Source: Streptomyces abikoensis
GTDB taxonomy: Bacteria > Actinomycetota > Actinomycetes > Streptomycetales > Streptomycetaceae
Direction: 5' to 3'
Assembly (NCBI RefSeq): GCF_014648775.1
Contig: NZ_BMRT01000006.1
Span: 1-64,000 of the forward strand
Length of the DNA stretch: 64,000 nt
Part shown: piece by piece, positions 32,407 to 41,202 of the stretch
Position numbering within the stretch: the stretch's first letter is position 1
How the letters are laid out: each line of letters begins with the position of its first letter
Program-made: the position numbers and the translations under genes
Notes under the pieces: model-generated
The model's input: the letters and a program-made list of their open reading frames with translations, nothing else
Told to the model about the DNA's origin: nothing
Databases searched by the model: none

Positions 32407-33765
32407 TCAGCGCACCAGGCGCCCGGCCAGCAGGACGAGCCGGGCCAGCTCCCGGTGGCAGATGTCGCTGTGGGCGCCGGACGGCGGGCCGCCGCGCCGC
32501 ACGACCGCCGAGGCGTCGACGTTCACACAGCCGTCGGCCGGCAACGGGCCGGTCAGGGCCTGGTCGAGGACGAGGGCCGCGGTGCCGGGCACGGCCTGGA
32601 CGCCGTCGTGGCCCATGGCGCCCCAGCGGGGGTCGTTGAGGCCCAGCGGGTCCAGGCCGAGGAGGGAGTCCATGTCCCCGGAGACCCGGGAGGCCAGCGG
32701 GTAGAGCAGGCCCAGCGCCTGGTCGTGGCGCGAATGGCAGCAGACCACCGGGCCGTCGACCCGGCGCTGGAGCTCCTTGAGCGCCCCGGCGTGAGCGGGC
32801 GCGAAGGGCAGCCCGGGCGCGAAGGCGTAGTGCGAGAAGGCGCCTTGGAGCAGGGTGACGGAGCACACGCACCGCGCGCGCTCCGGCAGGCCGCGCAGCG
32901 CGAACGCGACGAGCCGTCCCCCGAAGCTGTGCCCCACCAGATGTATGCGCAGGCCGGCGCAGGTGCCGGCGACCTCCCCGAGGAGCCGTCCGAGCCCCGC
33001 CTCTCCCACCGTTCCCGCGCGTCGTTTTATCTCCCAGTAGGCCGCCTGGCGCAGCAGCTCCAGCGCGCCGCCCCACAGCCGCTCCAGCGCGCCCGACAGT
33101 TCGGAGCGCGCGAGCCCGGCGAGGGCCAGGACGTCGGCGAAGCGCGCGCACACCCGCTCGGGGCTGCCGGTGAACATCGCGGGCTCGTCCGGCTCGCCCG
33201 CGCCCGGGTCCAGGTCGTGGACGTACGGATCGGCGGCGGGGCCCGTCCCCCGGTCGCCCCGGCCCCGGGCGACCAGGCCGCGCGTGAGCGTCGCGAACTC
33301 CGCGAGCCGCGCCGGGTCCGCCGGCCGTCGCTCCAGCAGTTCGGCCAGCCGGTCCAGCACGGCCTCGCTGCCGGGGAAGACGACGGCCAGCCCGGCCAGC
33401 GTGCCGGGGTCCAGCAGGGGGCCGGCCGCCGCTGCCGGGGGCCGGTCGGAGGGGAAGTCGGGTATGGGCTCGTCCGTGAAGCGCATGGAAGGCCAGATCA
33501 CGCCCCCGTAGCCGAGGCGCACGGGGCCACCGGTGGCGGAGGGGGCGGGGGAGTCGGCGAGCACGGCGGGGAACGGGGCGAAGAAGCGCTCGTAGAGGGC
33601 GGTGGCCGTGGAGCGGGTGTTGTTCCAGCCGTGGGCGAAGACCACCAGATCCGTGATCCCCTGCTCCGCCACCCCCCTCACCAGGGCCTCCCGTTCGCCG
33701 GGGGCCATGTCCCCCTCGGCGTCGAACATCAACTCCCAGTACGGCTGCACACTTATGACGGCCAC
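32407..33765 (-). CDS. Alpha/beta-hydrolase-like serine hydrolase
   Basis: The 452-residue protein contains a nucleophile elbow LRIHLVGHSFGGRLVAFALR, an early DLVVFAHGWNNTRSTATALY block of the sort found in DUF900-type or esterase folds (oxyanion strand), and a late VVCCHSRHDQALGLLY with Asp/His candidates. Inserts rich in Pro/Ala lie between. It has no signal peptide, so it is cytoplasmic. The GTG start is chosen for GGGGGAC eight bases upstream. Substrate unknown; GHSFGGR is seen in esterases and amidases. It stands alone. Confidence 0.75.
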   Translation of the reverse strand: MAVISVQPYWELMFDAEGDMAPGEREALVRGVAEQGITDLVVFAHGWNNTRSTATALYERFFAPFPAVLADSPAPSATGGPVRLGYGGVIWPSMRFTDEPIPDFPSDRPPAAAAGPLLDPGTLAGLAVVFPGSEAVLDRLAELLERRPADPARLAEFATLTRGLVARGRGDRGTGPAADPYVHDLDPGAGEPDEPAMFTGSPERVCARFADVLALAGLARSELSGALERLWGGALELLRQAAYWEIKRRAGTVGEAGLGRLLGEVAGTCAGLRIHLVGHSFGGRLVAFALRGLPERARCVCSVTLLQGAFSHYAFAPGLPFAPAHAGALKELQRRVDGPVVCCHSRHDQALGLLYPLASRVSGDMDSLLGLDPLGLNDPRWGAMGHDGVQAVPGTAALVLDQALTGPLPADGCVNVDASAVVRRGGPPSGAHSDICHRELARLVLLAGRLVR

Positions 33766-34001
33766 GGCGTGTCCCCCTGCCAGGTCAGTTCGCGCGCATC
33801 GTCCTGCCGTCAAGGGGGTGTGTCCAGCCTTCCTTTGGCCTCTTCACCCGTTCGTGAGCAGCGCTTCGAGCCCTTGTCCCGCGTGCAGGTGAACGAACCC
33901 GGGCAACTCCCCCCGCACCCCCGCTCCCGGGTGGCAAGATCCTCGACAGGGGGCCGCGCACGCGGCGCGGCACCGCACGCGGCGGAAGGCGGTGGTGGCC
34001 G

Positions 34002-34613
34002 ATGCACAGCAGGACGGCGACGGCGGGAGCGACGGAGAGCGGCATCAGACCCGTGCCGCAGCGCCTGCTGGCCGCCGCCACCCGGCTCTTCGCCGAGCGG
34101 GGCTACGACCGCACGTCCGTCCAGGAGATCGTCGTGGCCGCGGGTGTCACCAAGGGCGCCCTGTACCACTACTTCGGCTCGAAGGACGACCTGCTGCACG
34201 AGGTGTACGGACGGGTCCTGCGGCTCCAGCAGGAGCGGCTGGACGCCCTCGCCGACGCCGACGCGCCCGTCGAGCGCCGGCTGCGGAACGCGGCGGCCGA
34301 CGTGGTGGTGACGACCCTGGAGAACCTCGACGACACCACGATCTTCTTCCGCTCGATGCACCACCTCTCGCCCGACAAGCTCAAGCAGGTGCGCGCCGAA
34401 CGGCGCCGCTACCACGAGCGGTTCCGGGCCCTGGTGGAGGAGGGACAGCGCACGGGCGTCTTCAGCCGGGCCACACCCGCCGACCTCGTGGTGGACTACC
34501 ACTTCGGCTCCGTCCACCACCTGGGCAGCTGGTACCGGCCGGACGGCGCGCTCAGCGCGCGGGCGGTCGCCGACCACCTCGCCGACCTGCTGCTGAGGGC
34601 CCTGCGCCCGTAG
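34002..34613 (+). CDS. TetR-family regulator, probably of the acyl-CoA dehydrogenase operon
   Basis: The 203-residue protein has a TetR HTH (LLAAATRLFAERGYDRTSVQ, EIVVAAGVTKGALYHYFGSK) and a helical domain (NLDDTTIFFRSMHHLSPDKL, VDYHFGSVHHLGSWYRPDG) like FadR/KstR2-type repressors of fatty-acid or sterol breakdown. It converges on the acyl-CoA dehydrogenase/phosphotransferase pair, whose promoter carries CCGACCGGTCGG, a site class used by these repressors. The link is inferred from neighbourhood and site type. Confidence 0.88.
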   Translation: MHSRTATAGATESGIRPVPQRLLAAATRLFAERGYDRTSVQEIVVAAGVTKGALYHYFGSKDDLLHEVYGRVLRLQQERLDALADADAPVERRLRNAAADVVVTTLENLDDTTIFFRSMHHLSPDKLKQVRAERRRYHERFRALVEEGQRTGVFSRATPADLVVDYHFGSVHHLGSWYRPDGALSARAVADHLADLLLRALRP

Positions 34614-34630
34614 CCGCCCGGCGTCGCGCA

Positions 34631-34673
34631 CCGGCTCGTTCCGCTCGCAGGGCATCCGGGCGGAACGAGCCGG
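34631..34673. terminator. Bidirectional hairpin between TetR and acyl-CoA dehydrogenase genes
   Basis: CCGGCTCGTTCCGC and its perfect 14-base complement enclose a 15-base loop, between convergent stops. Confidence 0.8.
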
Positions 34674-34679
34674 CGAGGC

Positions 34680-35894
34680 TTACGCGTAGCGCTTGAGCTC
34701 GCGCCGGGCCAGCGACCGCCGGTGCACCTCGTCCGGCCCGTCGGCCAGCCGCAGCGTCCGCGCCGCGGCCCACAGCTCCGCCAGCGGGAAGTCCTGGCTC
34801 ACCCCGCCCGCGCCGTGGAGCTGGACCGCCTTGTCGATGATCTCCGTCACCGTCCGCGGCGTCGCGATCTTGATGGCCTGGATCTCGGTGTGGGCACCCC
34901 GGTTGCCCACCGTGTCCATCAGCCAGGCCGTCTTGAGCACCAGCAGCCGCAACTGCTCCACCGCCACCCGCGAGTCCGCGATCCACTCCTGGACCACGCC
35001 CTGCGCCGCGAGCGGCTTGCCGAAGGCCGTACGGGACACCGCCCGCCGGCACATCAGCTCGATCGCCCGCTCCGCCATGCCGATCAGCCGCATGCAGTGG
35101 TGGATGCGCCCCGGGCCCAGCCGGGCCTGGGCGATGGCGAAACCGCCGCCCTCCTCGCCGACCAGATGGTCCGCCGGGACCCGCACCCCGTCGAGGACGA
35201 CCTCCGCGTGGCCGCCGTGGTAGTGGTCCTCGTAGCCGTAGACCCGCATGGCACGCCGGACCTCGACGCCCGGGGTGTCACGGGGGACCAGGACCATCGA
35301 CTGCTGCCGGCGGATGTCGGCGCCCTCGGGGTCGGTCTTGCCCATGACGATGAACACCCGGCAATCGGGGTGCAGCGCCCCGGAGATGTACCACTTGCGG
35401 CCGGTGATGACGTACGCGTCGCCGTCCCGCTCGATGCGCGTCTCGATGTTGGTGGCGTCGGACGAGGCCACGTCCGGCTCGGTCATCGCGAACGCCGAGC
35501 GGATCTCCCCGGCGAGCAGTGGCTCCAGCCAGCGCTTCTTCTGCTCCTCGGTGCCGAACTGCGCCAGCACCTCCATGTTCCCGGTGTCGGGGGCCGCGCA
35601 GTTCAGGGCGGTGGGGGCCAACTGCGGGCTGCGGCCGGTGATCTCGGCGAGCGGCGCGTACTGGAGATTCGTCAGCCCGGCGCCGTACCGCTCATCCGGC
35701 AAGAACAGGTTCCACAGCCCCCGCCGCTTGGCCTCCGCCTTCAGCTCCTCGACGACCGGCGGCACCTCCCACGGCGAGGCGAGCCCGGCCCGCTGCTCCT
35801 CCGCGACGGCCTCGGCCGGGTACACGTGCTCGTCCATGAAGGCGAGCAGCCGGGCCCGCAGTTCCTCGGTGCGGGCGTCGAATGCGAAGTCCAT
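34680..35894 (-). CDS. Acyl-CoA dehydrogenase (ACAD10/11-like)
   Basis: The 404-residue flavoenzyme shows the family blocks: SAFAMTEPDVASSDATNIET (FAD/substrate), YVITGRKWYISGALHPDCRV, QARLGPGRIHHCMRLIGMAE, SRTAFGKPLAAQGVVQEWIA and VQLHGAGGVSQDFPLAELWA. The long first domain and ACAD11-type features (GALHPDCRVFIVMGKTDPEG, QQSMVLVPRDTPGVEV) set it apart from short-chain enzymes. It follows a phosphotransferase gene by 5 bases. Human ACAD10/11 join the same two activities in one chain to process 4-hydroxyacyl-CoAs by phosphorylation and elimination, so this pair may do the same. The ATG follows GGAAGGGCTGA. Confidence 0.92.
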   Translation of the reverse strand: MDFAFDARTEELRARLLAFMDEHVYPAEAVAEEQRAGLASPWEVPPVVEELKAEAKRRGLWNLFLPDERYGAGLTNLQYAPLAEITGRSPQLAPTALNCAAPDTGNMEVLAQFGTEEQKKRWLEPLLAGEIRSAFAMTEPDVASSDATNIETRIERDGDAYVITGRKWYISGALHPDCRVFIVMGKTDPEGADIRRQQSMVLVPRDTPGVEVRRAMRVYGYEDHYHGGHAEVVLDGVRVPADHLVGEEGGGFAIAQARLGPGRIHHCMRLIGMAERAIELMCRRAVSRTAFGKPLAAQGVVQEWIADSRVAVEQLRLLVLKTAWLMDTVGNRGAHTEIQAIKIATPRTVTEIIDKAVQLHGAGGVSQDFPLAELWAAARTLRLADGPDEVHRRSLARRELKRYA

Positions 35895-35899
35895 GCCGC

Positions 35900-36928
35900 T
35901 CAGCCCTTCCGGAGGGTGGTGAGGCCGTTGTCGATGAACAGCGGGACGAGCTCGCCGATGCGGTCGAAGCCCGTGCCGACCGTCCGCCCGAGGGTGTGAC
36001 GGTAGTGGATGCCCTCCAGGATCACGGCGAGCTTGAAGTACGCGAAGGCCGTGTACCAGGGCAGGGCGGAGACGTCGCGGCCGGAGCGGGCGGCGTAGCG
36101 CTCCACGAGCTCGGCCGGGTCCGGGTGCCCGGGGGCGCTGCCCGTGGCGGCGACGGGCGAACCGGGCACGGGCCGCTGCTCGCCGTACATCACCAGCAGC
36201 CCGAGGTCGGTGAGGGGATCGCCGAGCGTGGACATCTCCCAGTCCAGGACGGCCCGTACGGTGTCGTCGGCGCCGACCAGGACGTTGTCGAGCCGGTAGT
36301 CCCCGTGCGTCACGGTGGGCGCGGGGGAGTCCGGCAGGGCCTTCGTCAGCGTGGCGCGCAGCTCGTCGATGCCCGGCAGCTCTCGGCTGCGGGACGCCTC
36401 CAGCTGGGTGCCCCACCGGCGCAACTGCCGCTCCAGGAAGCCCTCCGGGCGCCCGAAGTCCCCCAGCCCCACCGCCGCCGGGTCCACGGCGTGGAGTTCC
36501 ACGAGCGTGTCGACGAGCGCCAGCGCCACCTGCCGCGTCCGGGCCGGGCCGATCGCGGCGAGCTGCTCCACGGTGCGGTAGGGCGTGCCGGGGACGAGCT
36601 CCATCACGTAGAACGGCGCCCCGAGCACCTCCTCGTCCTCGCACAGCAGCAGCGCCTCCGGCACCGGCACGGGCGTGTCGCGCAGCGCGCTGATCACCCG
36701 GTGCTCGCGGGCCATGTCGTGGGCGGTGGCGAGGACATGGCCGAGCGGCGGCCTGCGCACCACCCAGGCGCCGCCGGAGCCGTCCCGCACCGCGTACGTG
36801 AGGTTGGACCGCCCCCCTTCGATCAGCTCGGCCTCCAGCGGCCCGGCCGTCAGCCCCGGCCGTTCCCGCTCCAGATACCCGCGCAACCGCTGTGGATCGA
36901 GCCCCGGCGGGGGACTGGCCTTGCTCAT
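35900..36928 (-). CDS. Phosphotransferase of the APH/ACAD10-11 kinase type
   Basis: The 342-residue protein has an aminoglycoside-phosphotransferase-like fold: IEGGRSNLTYAV, WVVRRPPLGHVLATAHDMAR (Lys-equivalent region), VTHGDYRLDNVLVGADD (catalytic Asp and Asn), VLDWEMSTLGDPLTDLG (metal Asp) and a late ILEGIHYRHTLGRT. Relatives phosphorylate 4-hydroxyacyl-CoAs, not antibiotics. It leads a two-gene operon with the acyl-CoA dehydrogenase. The promoter region holds a 12-bp palindrome. Confidence 0.9.
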   Translation of the reverse strand: MSKASPPPGLDPQRLRGYLERERPGLTAGPLEAELIEGGRSNLTYAVRDGSGGAWVVRRPPLGHVLATAHDMAREHRVISALRDTPVPVPEALLLCEDEEVLGAPFYVMELVPGTPYRTVEQLAAIGPARTRQVALALVDTLVELHAVDPAAVGLGDFGRPEGFLERQLRRWGTQLEASRSRELPGIDELRATLTKALPDSPAPTVTHGDYRLDNVLVGADDTVRAVLDWEMSTLGDPLTDLGLLVMYGEQRPVPGSPVAATGSAPGHPDPAELVERYAARSGRDVSALPWYTAFAYFKLAVILEGIHYRHTLGRTVGTGFDRIGELVPLFIDNGLTTLRKG

Positions 36929-36972
36929 CGCGTGCTCCTTCGGGGAGTTCCCTGCTGACGCCGATCATGATG

Positions 36973-36984
36973 CCGACCGGTCGG
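36973..36984. promoter_or_regulatory. CCGACC/GGTCGG operator of the acyl-CoA operon
   Basis: A perfect 12-bp palindrome CCGACCGGTCGG, in the context ATGC...TATG, lies 45 bases upstream of the phosphotransferase start. This pattern is common for TetR repressors of fatty-acid-type pathways in actinobacteria. The TetR gene on the other side of the operon is the likely binder. Confidence 0.65.
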
Positions 36985-37049
36985 TATGCCGTCCAGGGTG
37001 CGCCCAGCCACGACGCACCCGCAGACGACTCGGAATCCCAGCGAAGCGC

Positions 37050-37997
37050 CTACGCGTGGCAAGCGATGGGCCGCCCGCCGTTCATCGTCGCCATGTCGCC
37101 CAGCACCGTCAGAAGGTCCAGCGGCGTCCCCAGCGGCAGCCCCTCCAGCTCGGCGTAGGCGCGATGGAGGTTGGCGACGAGGCGCTCGCTCTCGCGCAGG
37201 GTCGCGAACTCGCCGAGGTCGGCCTCGCGGGCGGCCTCCAGAGGGGTGCGGCCGGCGGCGTGGGAGGTGCGGGCGAGGTCCTCGACGTAGCGGAGGTAGC
37301 GCTCGACGGTGTCGTAGACGCCGACGTCGGTGACCCGGCCGTGGCCCGGCACGACGACGCTCGCGTCCAGCCCGCGCAGGATCTCCAGTGCGCGCAGGGA
37401 GCCGCTGAGCGAGCCCATCATGATGAAGGGCGTCCCGCCGTTGAAGACCAGGTCGCCGGTGAACACGATCCCCTGGCCGGGGAGGTGGACGATGGTGTCG
37501 CCGACGGTGTGGGCCGGGCCCGGGTGGAGGAGGCGCACCTCGGTGTCGCCGACGTGGACGGTCAGCTCGTCGGTGTAGGTGAGCGTGGGCGGGGTGACCT
37601 CGACGTGCCCGTAGTCGACCTCGGGCCAGGCGAGGTGGAGCTGGAGGCCCGCCGCGAGGGTCTCGCGGCGGCATTCGGCGTGGCCGACGACCGTCGCCTG
37701 CGGGGTGAAGACGCAGTTGCCGTAGGTGTGGTCGCCGTGGTGGTGGGTGTTCACGACGGTGGCCGGCAGCGGCGCGCCGCTCGCGACGACGGCCTCGCGC
37801 AGCAGCTTCGCCCGCCGCTCGGTGGCGGCCGTGTCGATGAGCAGGGTCCGCTCGCCGTCGGTCACGAACCCGGCGTTGTTCAGGCACCAGCCGCCGTCGG
37901 GCTGGACGTAGGCGGTCACGCCCGGGGCGAGCGGGACGGTGTACGGCTCGGTGCCTTCCGCCTCGGTGGTGGTCGGTGTCGTGTTCACGCTGGTCAT
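37050..37997 (-). CDS. MBL-fold metallohydrolase
   Basis: The 315-residue protein carries the zinc motif VVNTHHHGDHTYGNCVF, a second-metal set (GPAHTVGDTIVHLPGQGIVF, TGDLVFNGGTPF) and VVPGHGRVTDV, typical of metallo-beta-lactamase-fold hydrolases of the cyclase-like/QPE type. The HHHGDH centre binds two metals and would hydrolyse an ester, thioester or lactone. Its promoter region does not hold the nearby palindrome. It is preceded by GGGAGG before the ATG. The neighbouring acyl-CoA genes make an acyl thioester a possible substrate, but this is a guess. Confidence 0.9.
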   Translation of the reverse strand: MTSVNTTPTTTEAEGTEPYTVPLAPGVTAYVQPDGGWCLNNAGFVTDGERTLLIDTAATERRAKLLREAVVASGAPLPATVVNTHHHGDHTYGNCVFTPQATVVGHAECRRETLAAGLQLHLAWPEVDYGHVEVTPPTLTYTDELTVHVGDTEVRLLHPGPAHTVGDTIVHLPGQGIVFTGDLVFNGGTPFIMMGSLSGSLRALEILRGLDASVVVPGHGRVTDVGVYDTVERYLRYVEDLARTSHAAGRTPLEAAREADLGEFATLRESERLVANLHRAYAELEGLPLGTPLDLLTVLGDMATMNGGRPIACHA

Positions 37998-38093
37998 GCG
38001 CTGGCCTCCCTCGCCGTCCGCCGCGGGGGTGGGCGGATCGGACCGCCCGTCAGAATACGGGCGGGCGGAGGCCGGCGGTCCGGTGAACGCCGG

Positions 38094-38534
38094 TCAGACG
38101 CGGTGCTCGAGCCCGGGCCGCAGCCGGTCCAGGAGCCCGTAGAGCGTGGTGCGCTCCGCCTCGTCCAGCGCGTCGAGCGCGCTGTGGGTGGCCTGCATCT
38201 CGGCCCGTACCCGGCGGATGGTCTCGTGGCCCTCGTCGGTGGCCACCACGTTCTTCACCCGGCGGTCGGACGGGTCGGGCTCGCGGCGGACGAGGCCGCG
38301 TGCCTCCAGCCGGTCGACGATGCCGGTGACGTTGGAGGCGTCGCAGACCAGCAGGGTGGCCAGCCCGCGCATCGGGACCGGGCCCTTGAGCTGGGCGAGC
38401 AGCTTGGCCTGGACGGAGGTGAGGCCGTGGCGGGCGGCGGCCGCCGCGAAGTCCTGCCACTGCGCGGTGCCGAGCGCCGCCACCAGCTCCAGGAGCTGGG
38501 CCTTGGACGGGGGCTGGGGGGTCGTGCCGGTCAT
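38094..38534 (-). CDS. MarR-family regulator
   Basis: The 146-residue protein has the MarR winged helix (LTSVQAKLLAQLKGPVPMRG, LATLLVCDASNVTGIVDRLE, RGLVRREPDPSDRRVKNVVA) and dimerisation helices at both ends. It is divergent from an MFS exporter gene. MarR repressors usually bind the intergenic region and are released by small phenolic ligands. An inverted GCTTGA/TCAAGC repeat in the gap is a candidate site. Confidence 0.92.
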   Translation of the reverse strand: MTGTTPQPPSKAQLLELVAALGTAQWQDFAAAAARHGLTSVQAKLLAQLKGPVPMRGLATLLVCDASNVTGIVDRLEARGLVRREPDPSDRRVKNVVATDEGHETIRRVRAEMQATHSALDALDEAERTTLYGLLDRLRPGLEHRV

Positions 38535-38577
38535 GGCTCAAGTGTACTCAAAGAGCTTGAAGGCTTAAATCATTAAC

Positions 38578-38632
38578 TTGACTACCTGAAGTATCGGGTC
38601 TAGCGTGCTCTGGTTGCTTGACGATCTCAAGC
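38578..38632 (+). promoter_or_regulatory. MFS promoter and MarR operator
   Basis: TTGACT (38578) and TAGCGT (38601) are 17 bases apart, a near-consensus promoter. Just downstream, GCTTGA-CGATC-TCAAGC (38616-38632) is a perfect inverted repeat with 6-bp arms placed where repressor binding would block the exporter transcript. A looser TCAA/TTGA pair lies near 38547-38562. Confidence 0.65.
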
Positions 38633-38684
38633 ATCAACATCGTGAAGTAACAGGCAGCACGTCCGTAAGGAACCCCTCCCGCCC

Positions 38685-40184
38685 ATGACCTCCCCAGCGT
38701 CCACCGCCCCCGCCCCGCAGCGGAACGAGACGGTGATCGTCTTCGCCCTGAGCCTGGCCGCCATGGTCGTCTCGATGATGCAGACCCTGGTGGTGCCGAT
38801 CCTCGGCCTCATCCAGAAGGACCTCCACACCTCGTCCGCGAACGTCAGCTGGGTCACCACCGCGACCCTGCTCTCCGCCGCCGTCTTCACCCCGCTGCTC
38901 GGCCGCTTCGGCGACCAGCACGGCAAGAAGAAGACCCTGGTGGCCGTCCTGGTCGTCATGGTCGCGGGCTCCGTCCTCGCGGCCGTCACCCACTCCCTGC
39001 TCTGGCTCATCGTCGGCCGCGTCCTCCAGGGCGCCGCCACCGCGATCTTCCCGCTGGCGCTCTCCGTGCTCCGCGAGGAGGTCCGCCCGGCCCGGCTGCC
39101 CGGCGCGATGGCCATGGTCAGCGGCACCCTCGCCTTCGGCAGCGGCCTGGCGCTCGTCGCCACCGGCCTGCTGACCTCCGGCGACGACCCCGACTACCGC
39201 AGCGCCTTCTGGCTGGCCACCGGCCTCGCCGCGCTCGCGCTCATCGCCGTCGCCACCCTCGTCCCCGCCACCCGGCAGACCACCGGCGGCCGCACCGACG
39301 TCCTCGGCGCGCTGACCCTGGCCGCCACCCTCGTCCTGCTCCTGCTGCCCATCACCCAGGGCCACGAGTGGGGCTGGGCCTCCGCCCGGACGATCGGCTG
39401 CTTCGTCGGCGCCGCGGCGATGGCCGCGATATGGACGCTCGTCGAGCGCAAGGTGCGCGAGCCGCTCGTCGACATGCGGATGTTCGCCCACCCGCCGGTG
39501 CTCTTCGCCAACATCGCCGGCCTGCTCGTCGGCTTCGGCTCCTTCGCCCTCTTCATCGGCGTCTCCTACCTGGTGCAGATGCCCTCGAAGATCGCCGGAT
39601 ACGGCTTCGACGCGACCGTCCTGCGCGCCTCCGTCGAGTTCCTGCTGCCCAGCACCGTTGTCTCGCTGCTCGCCGCGCCCGTCGGCGGCCAGCTCGTCCG
39701 CCACAAGGGCCCCCGTCTGGTCCTGCTGCTGGCCTCGGTCATCGGCACCGCCGGATTCGTATGGATCGCGCTCGACCACGAGCACGCCTACGCCGTGATC
39801 GCCGCCGGCATGTGCGTCGGCGCGGCCATCAGCTTCGGCTATGCGGCCATGCCCGCCGTGATCGTCGCCAGCGTCCCCCACCACCAGACCGGCATCGCCA
39901 ACGGCATCAACTCCATCTCCCGCTCCACCGGCAGCGCCATCGGCAGCGCGATGATCACCACGGTCCTCGCCTCCAAGAGCGTCGAGCACCTGCCGCCGGG
40001 CGCCCCCAAGCTGCCCGCCGAGAGCCAGTTCACCCTCACCTTCGTGATCGCGGGCACCGCGTTCCTCCTGGTCGCGGCCGTGGCCGCGCTGGGCCTGCGG
40101 AGGATCCGCGCCCTGGGCGAGGCCGCGGTGGCGGACCCCGCCCCGGCGGCCGAGGCTGGGACCACCGCACCCGTCACCCGCTGA
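38685..40184 (+). CDS. MFS exporter (14-helix DHA2 type)
   Basis: The 499-residue transporter has the DHA2 layout of 14 helices and the motif A-like loop PLLGRFGDQHGKKKTLVAVL. Motif B/C-type blocks are LIVGRVLQGAATAIFPLALS and GAMAMVSGTLAFGSGLALVA, with a large second half ending in GTAFLLVAAVAALGLRRI. Such proteins pump drugs or toxic metabolites out with proton exchange. A MarR gene is divergent and a quinone-type oxidoreductase follows 32 bases later, which suggests defence against a reactive aromatic or quinone compound. The substrate is not deducible. Confidence 0.92.
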   Translation: MTSPASTAPAPQRNETVIVFALSLAAMVVSMMQTLVVPILGLIQKDLHTSSANVSWVTTATLLSAAVFTPLLGRFGDQHGKKKTLVAVLVVMVAGSVLAAVTHSLLWLIVGRVLQGAATAIFPLALSVLREEVRPARLPGAMAMVSGTLAFGSGLALVATGLLTSGDDPDYRSAFWLATGLAALALIAVATLVPATRQTTGGRTDVLGALTLAATLVLLLLPITQGHEWGWASARTIGCFVGAAAMAAIWTLVERKVREPLVDMRMFAHPPVLFANIAGLLVGFGSFALFIGVSYLVQMPSKIAGYGFDATVLRASVEFLLPSTVVSLLAAPVGGQLVRHKGPRLVLLLASVIGTAGFVWIALDHEHAYAVIAAGMCVGAAISFGYAAMPAVIVASVPHHQTGIANGINSISRSTGSAIGSAMITTVLASKSVEHLPPGAPKLPAESQFTLTFVIAGTAFLLVAAVAALGLRRIRALGEAAVADPAPAAEAGTTAPVTR

Positions 40185-40216
40185 CCCCTACGACACCCCG
40201 AGAAGGAGCGAGCGCC

Positions 40217-41140
40217 ATGAAGGCTGTCAGCTACCGGGCCTACGGCGGACCCGAGGTCCTCGAGTACGGCGACGACCTGCCCCGCCCGAAGGTCGGCCCG
40301 GACTCCGTCCTGGTCCAGGTCAAGGCGGCGGCCGTCAACCCCGTCGACTGGAAGGCCCGCGAGGGCTACCTCGACGGCATGATCCAGCCCGTCTTCCCGG
40401 TCGTGCCCGGCTGGGACGTCTCGGGCGTCGTCGTCGGCCTCGGCGCCGACACCCCGGAGTTCCAGGAGGGCGACGAGGTCATCGGCTACGTCCGCGAGGA
40501 CTTCCTCTCCCGGGGTACCTTCGCCGAGTACGTCGCCGCCCCCGTGCGCACCCTGGCCCCCAAGCCCGCCGGCCTCACCTTCGAGGAGGCCGCCGCCCTG
40601 CCCCTGGCGGGGCTGACCGCCCTCCAGTCGCTGCGCGCCGTCCGGGCCGGCGAGGGCGACACCGTACTGATCCACGGCGCCTCCGGGGGCGTGGGCTCCA
40701 TGGCCGTCCAGCTCGCCCGCCGGCTCGGCGCGCGCGTCATCGGCACGGCGAGCGAGCGCAACCACGACTACCTGCGCGGCCTGGGCGCCGAGCCCGTCAC
40801 CTACGGCGACGGCCTCGCCGAGCGCGTCCGGGCCCTGGCGCCCGGGGGCGTGGACGCCGTGCTCGACCTCGTCGGCGGCGGTGCCGTCGCGACCTCGCCC
40901 GCCGTCACCGCCCCCGGCGCCCGCCTGGTCTCCATCGCGGACCCGGCCGTCACCGAGTTCGGCGGCCGGGTGCTGTGGGTCCGCCCCGACCCGGCCGACC
41001 TGACGGAACTGAGCCGGCTGGCGGAGGAGGGCGCCCTCAAGGTCGAGGTGGCCGAGGTCTTCCCGTTGGAGCGGACGGCGGACGCGCACCGGCGCAGCGC
41101 CGAGGGACACACGAGGGGAAAGATCGTGGTGACGGTCTAG
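40217..41140 (+). CDS. Zinc-independent quinone-oxidoreductase-type NADP dehydrogenase
   Basis: The 307-residue protein belongs to the MDR superfamily quinone oxidoreductases: the opening MKAVSYRAYGGPEVLEYGD, the AAAVNPVDWKAREGYL catalytic-side region without the zinc ligands, and the dinucleotide fold DTVLIHGASGGVGSMAVQLA. It would reduce quinones or enones with NADPH. It follows the MFS gene on the same strand with a GAAGGAG ribosome-binding site, so both likely answer to the MarR regulator. Its end is 7 bases from the convergent Nudix gene. Confidence 0.92.
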   Translation: MKAVSYRAYGGPEVLEYGDDLPRPKVGPDSVLVQVKAAAVNPVDWKAREGYLDGMIQPVFPVVPGWDVSGVVVGLGADTPEFQEGDEVIGYVREDFLSRGTFAEYVAAPVRTLAPKPAGLTFEEAAALPLAGLTALQSLRAVRAGEGDTVLIHGASGGVGSMAVQLARRLGARVIGTASERNHDYLRGLGAEPVTYGDGLAERVRALAPGGVDAVLDLVGGGAVATSPAVTAPGARLVSIADPAVTEFGGRVLWVRPDPADLTELSRLAEEGALKVEVAEVFPLERTADAHRRSAEGHTRGKIVVTV

Positions 41141-41143
41141 CGG

Positions 41144-41202
41144 CGGGTCAATCCAGCCCGTCCGGCGTTCGAGGACCGGGGTCCGGGGCGGAGCCCCGGT
41201 CC
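41144..41202. repeat. Dispersed Streptomyces intergenic element with hairpin
   Basis: The stretch begins GTCAATCCAGCCCGTCCGGC and goes on GTTCGAGGACCGGGG, with a hairpin GGACCGGGG/CCCCGGTCC (41173-41202, loop of 12). This CAATCCAGCCCGTCCGGCG... pattern is one I know to recur between genes in many Streptomyces genomes. Here it overlaps the last codons of the Nudix gene and probably ends the oxidoreductase transcript. Only one copy was noticed in this window. Confidence 0.55.

Noticed and set aside
35900..36928. Aminoglycoside resistance gene
   Set aside because: The APH-like fold is shared, but the coupling to an ACAD10/11-type dehydrogenase points to acyl-CoA phosphorylation.
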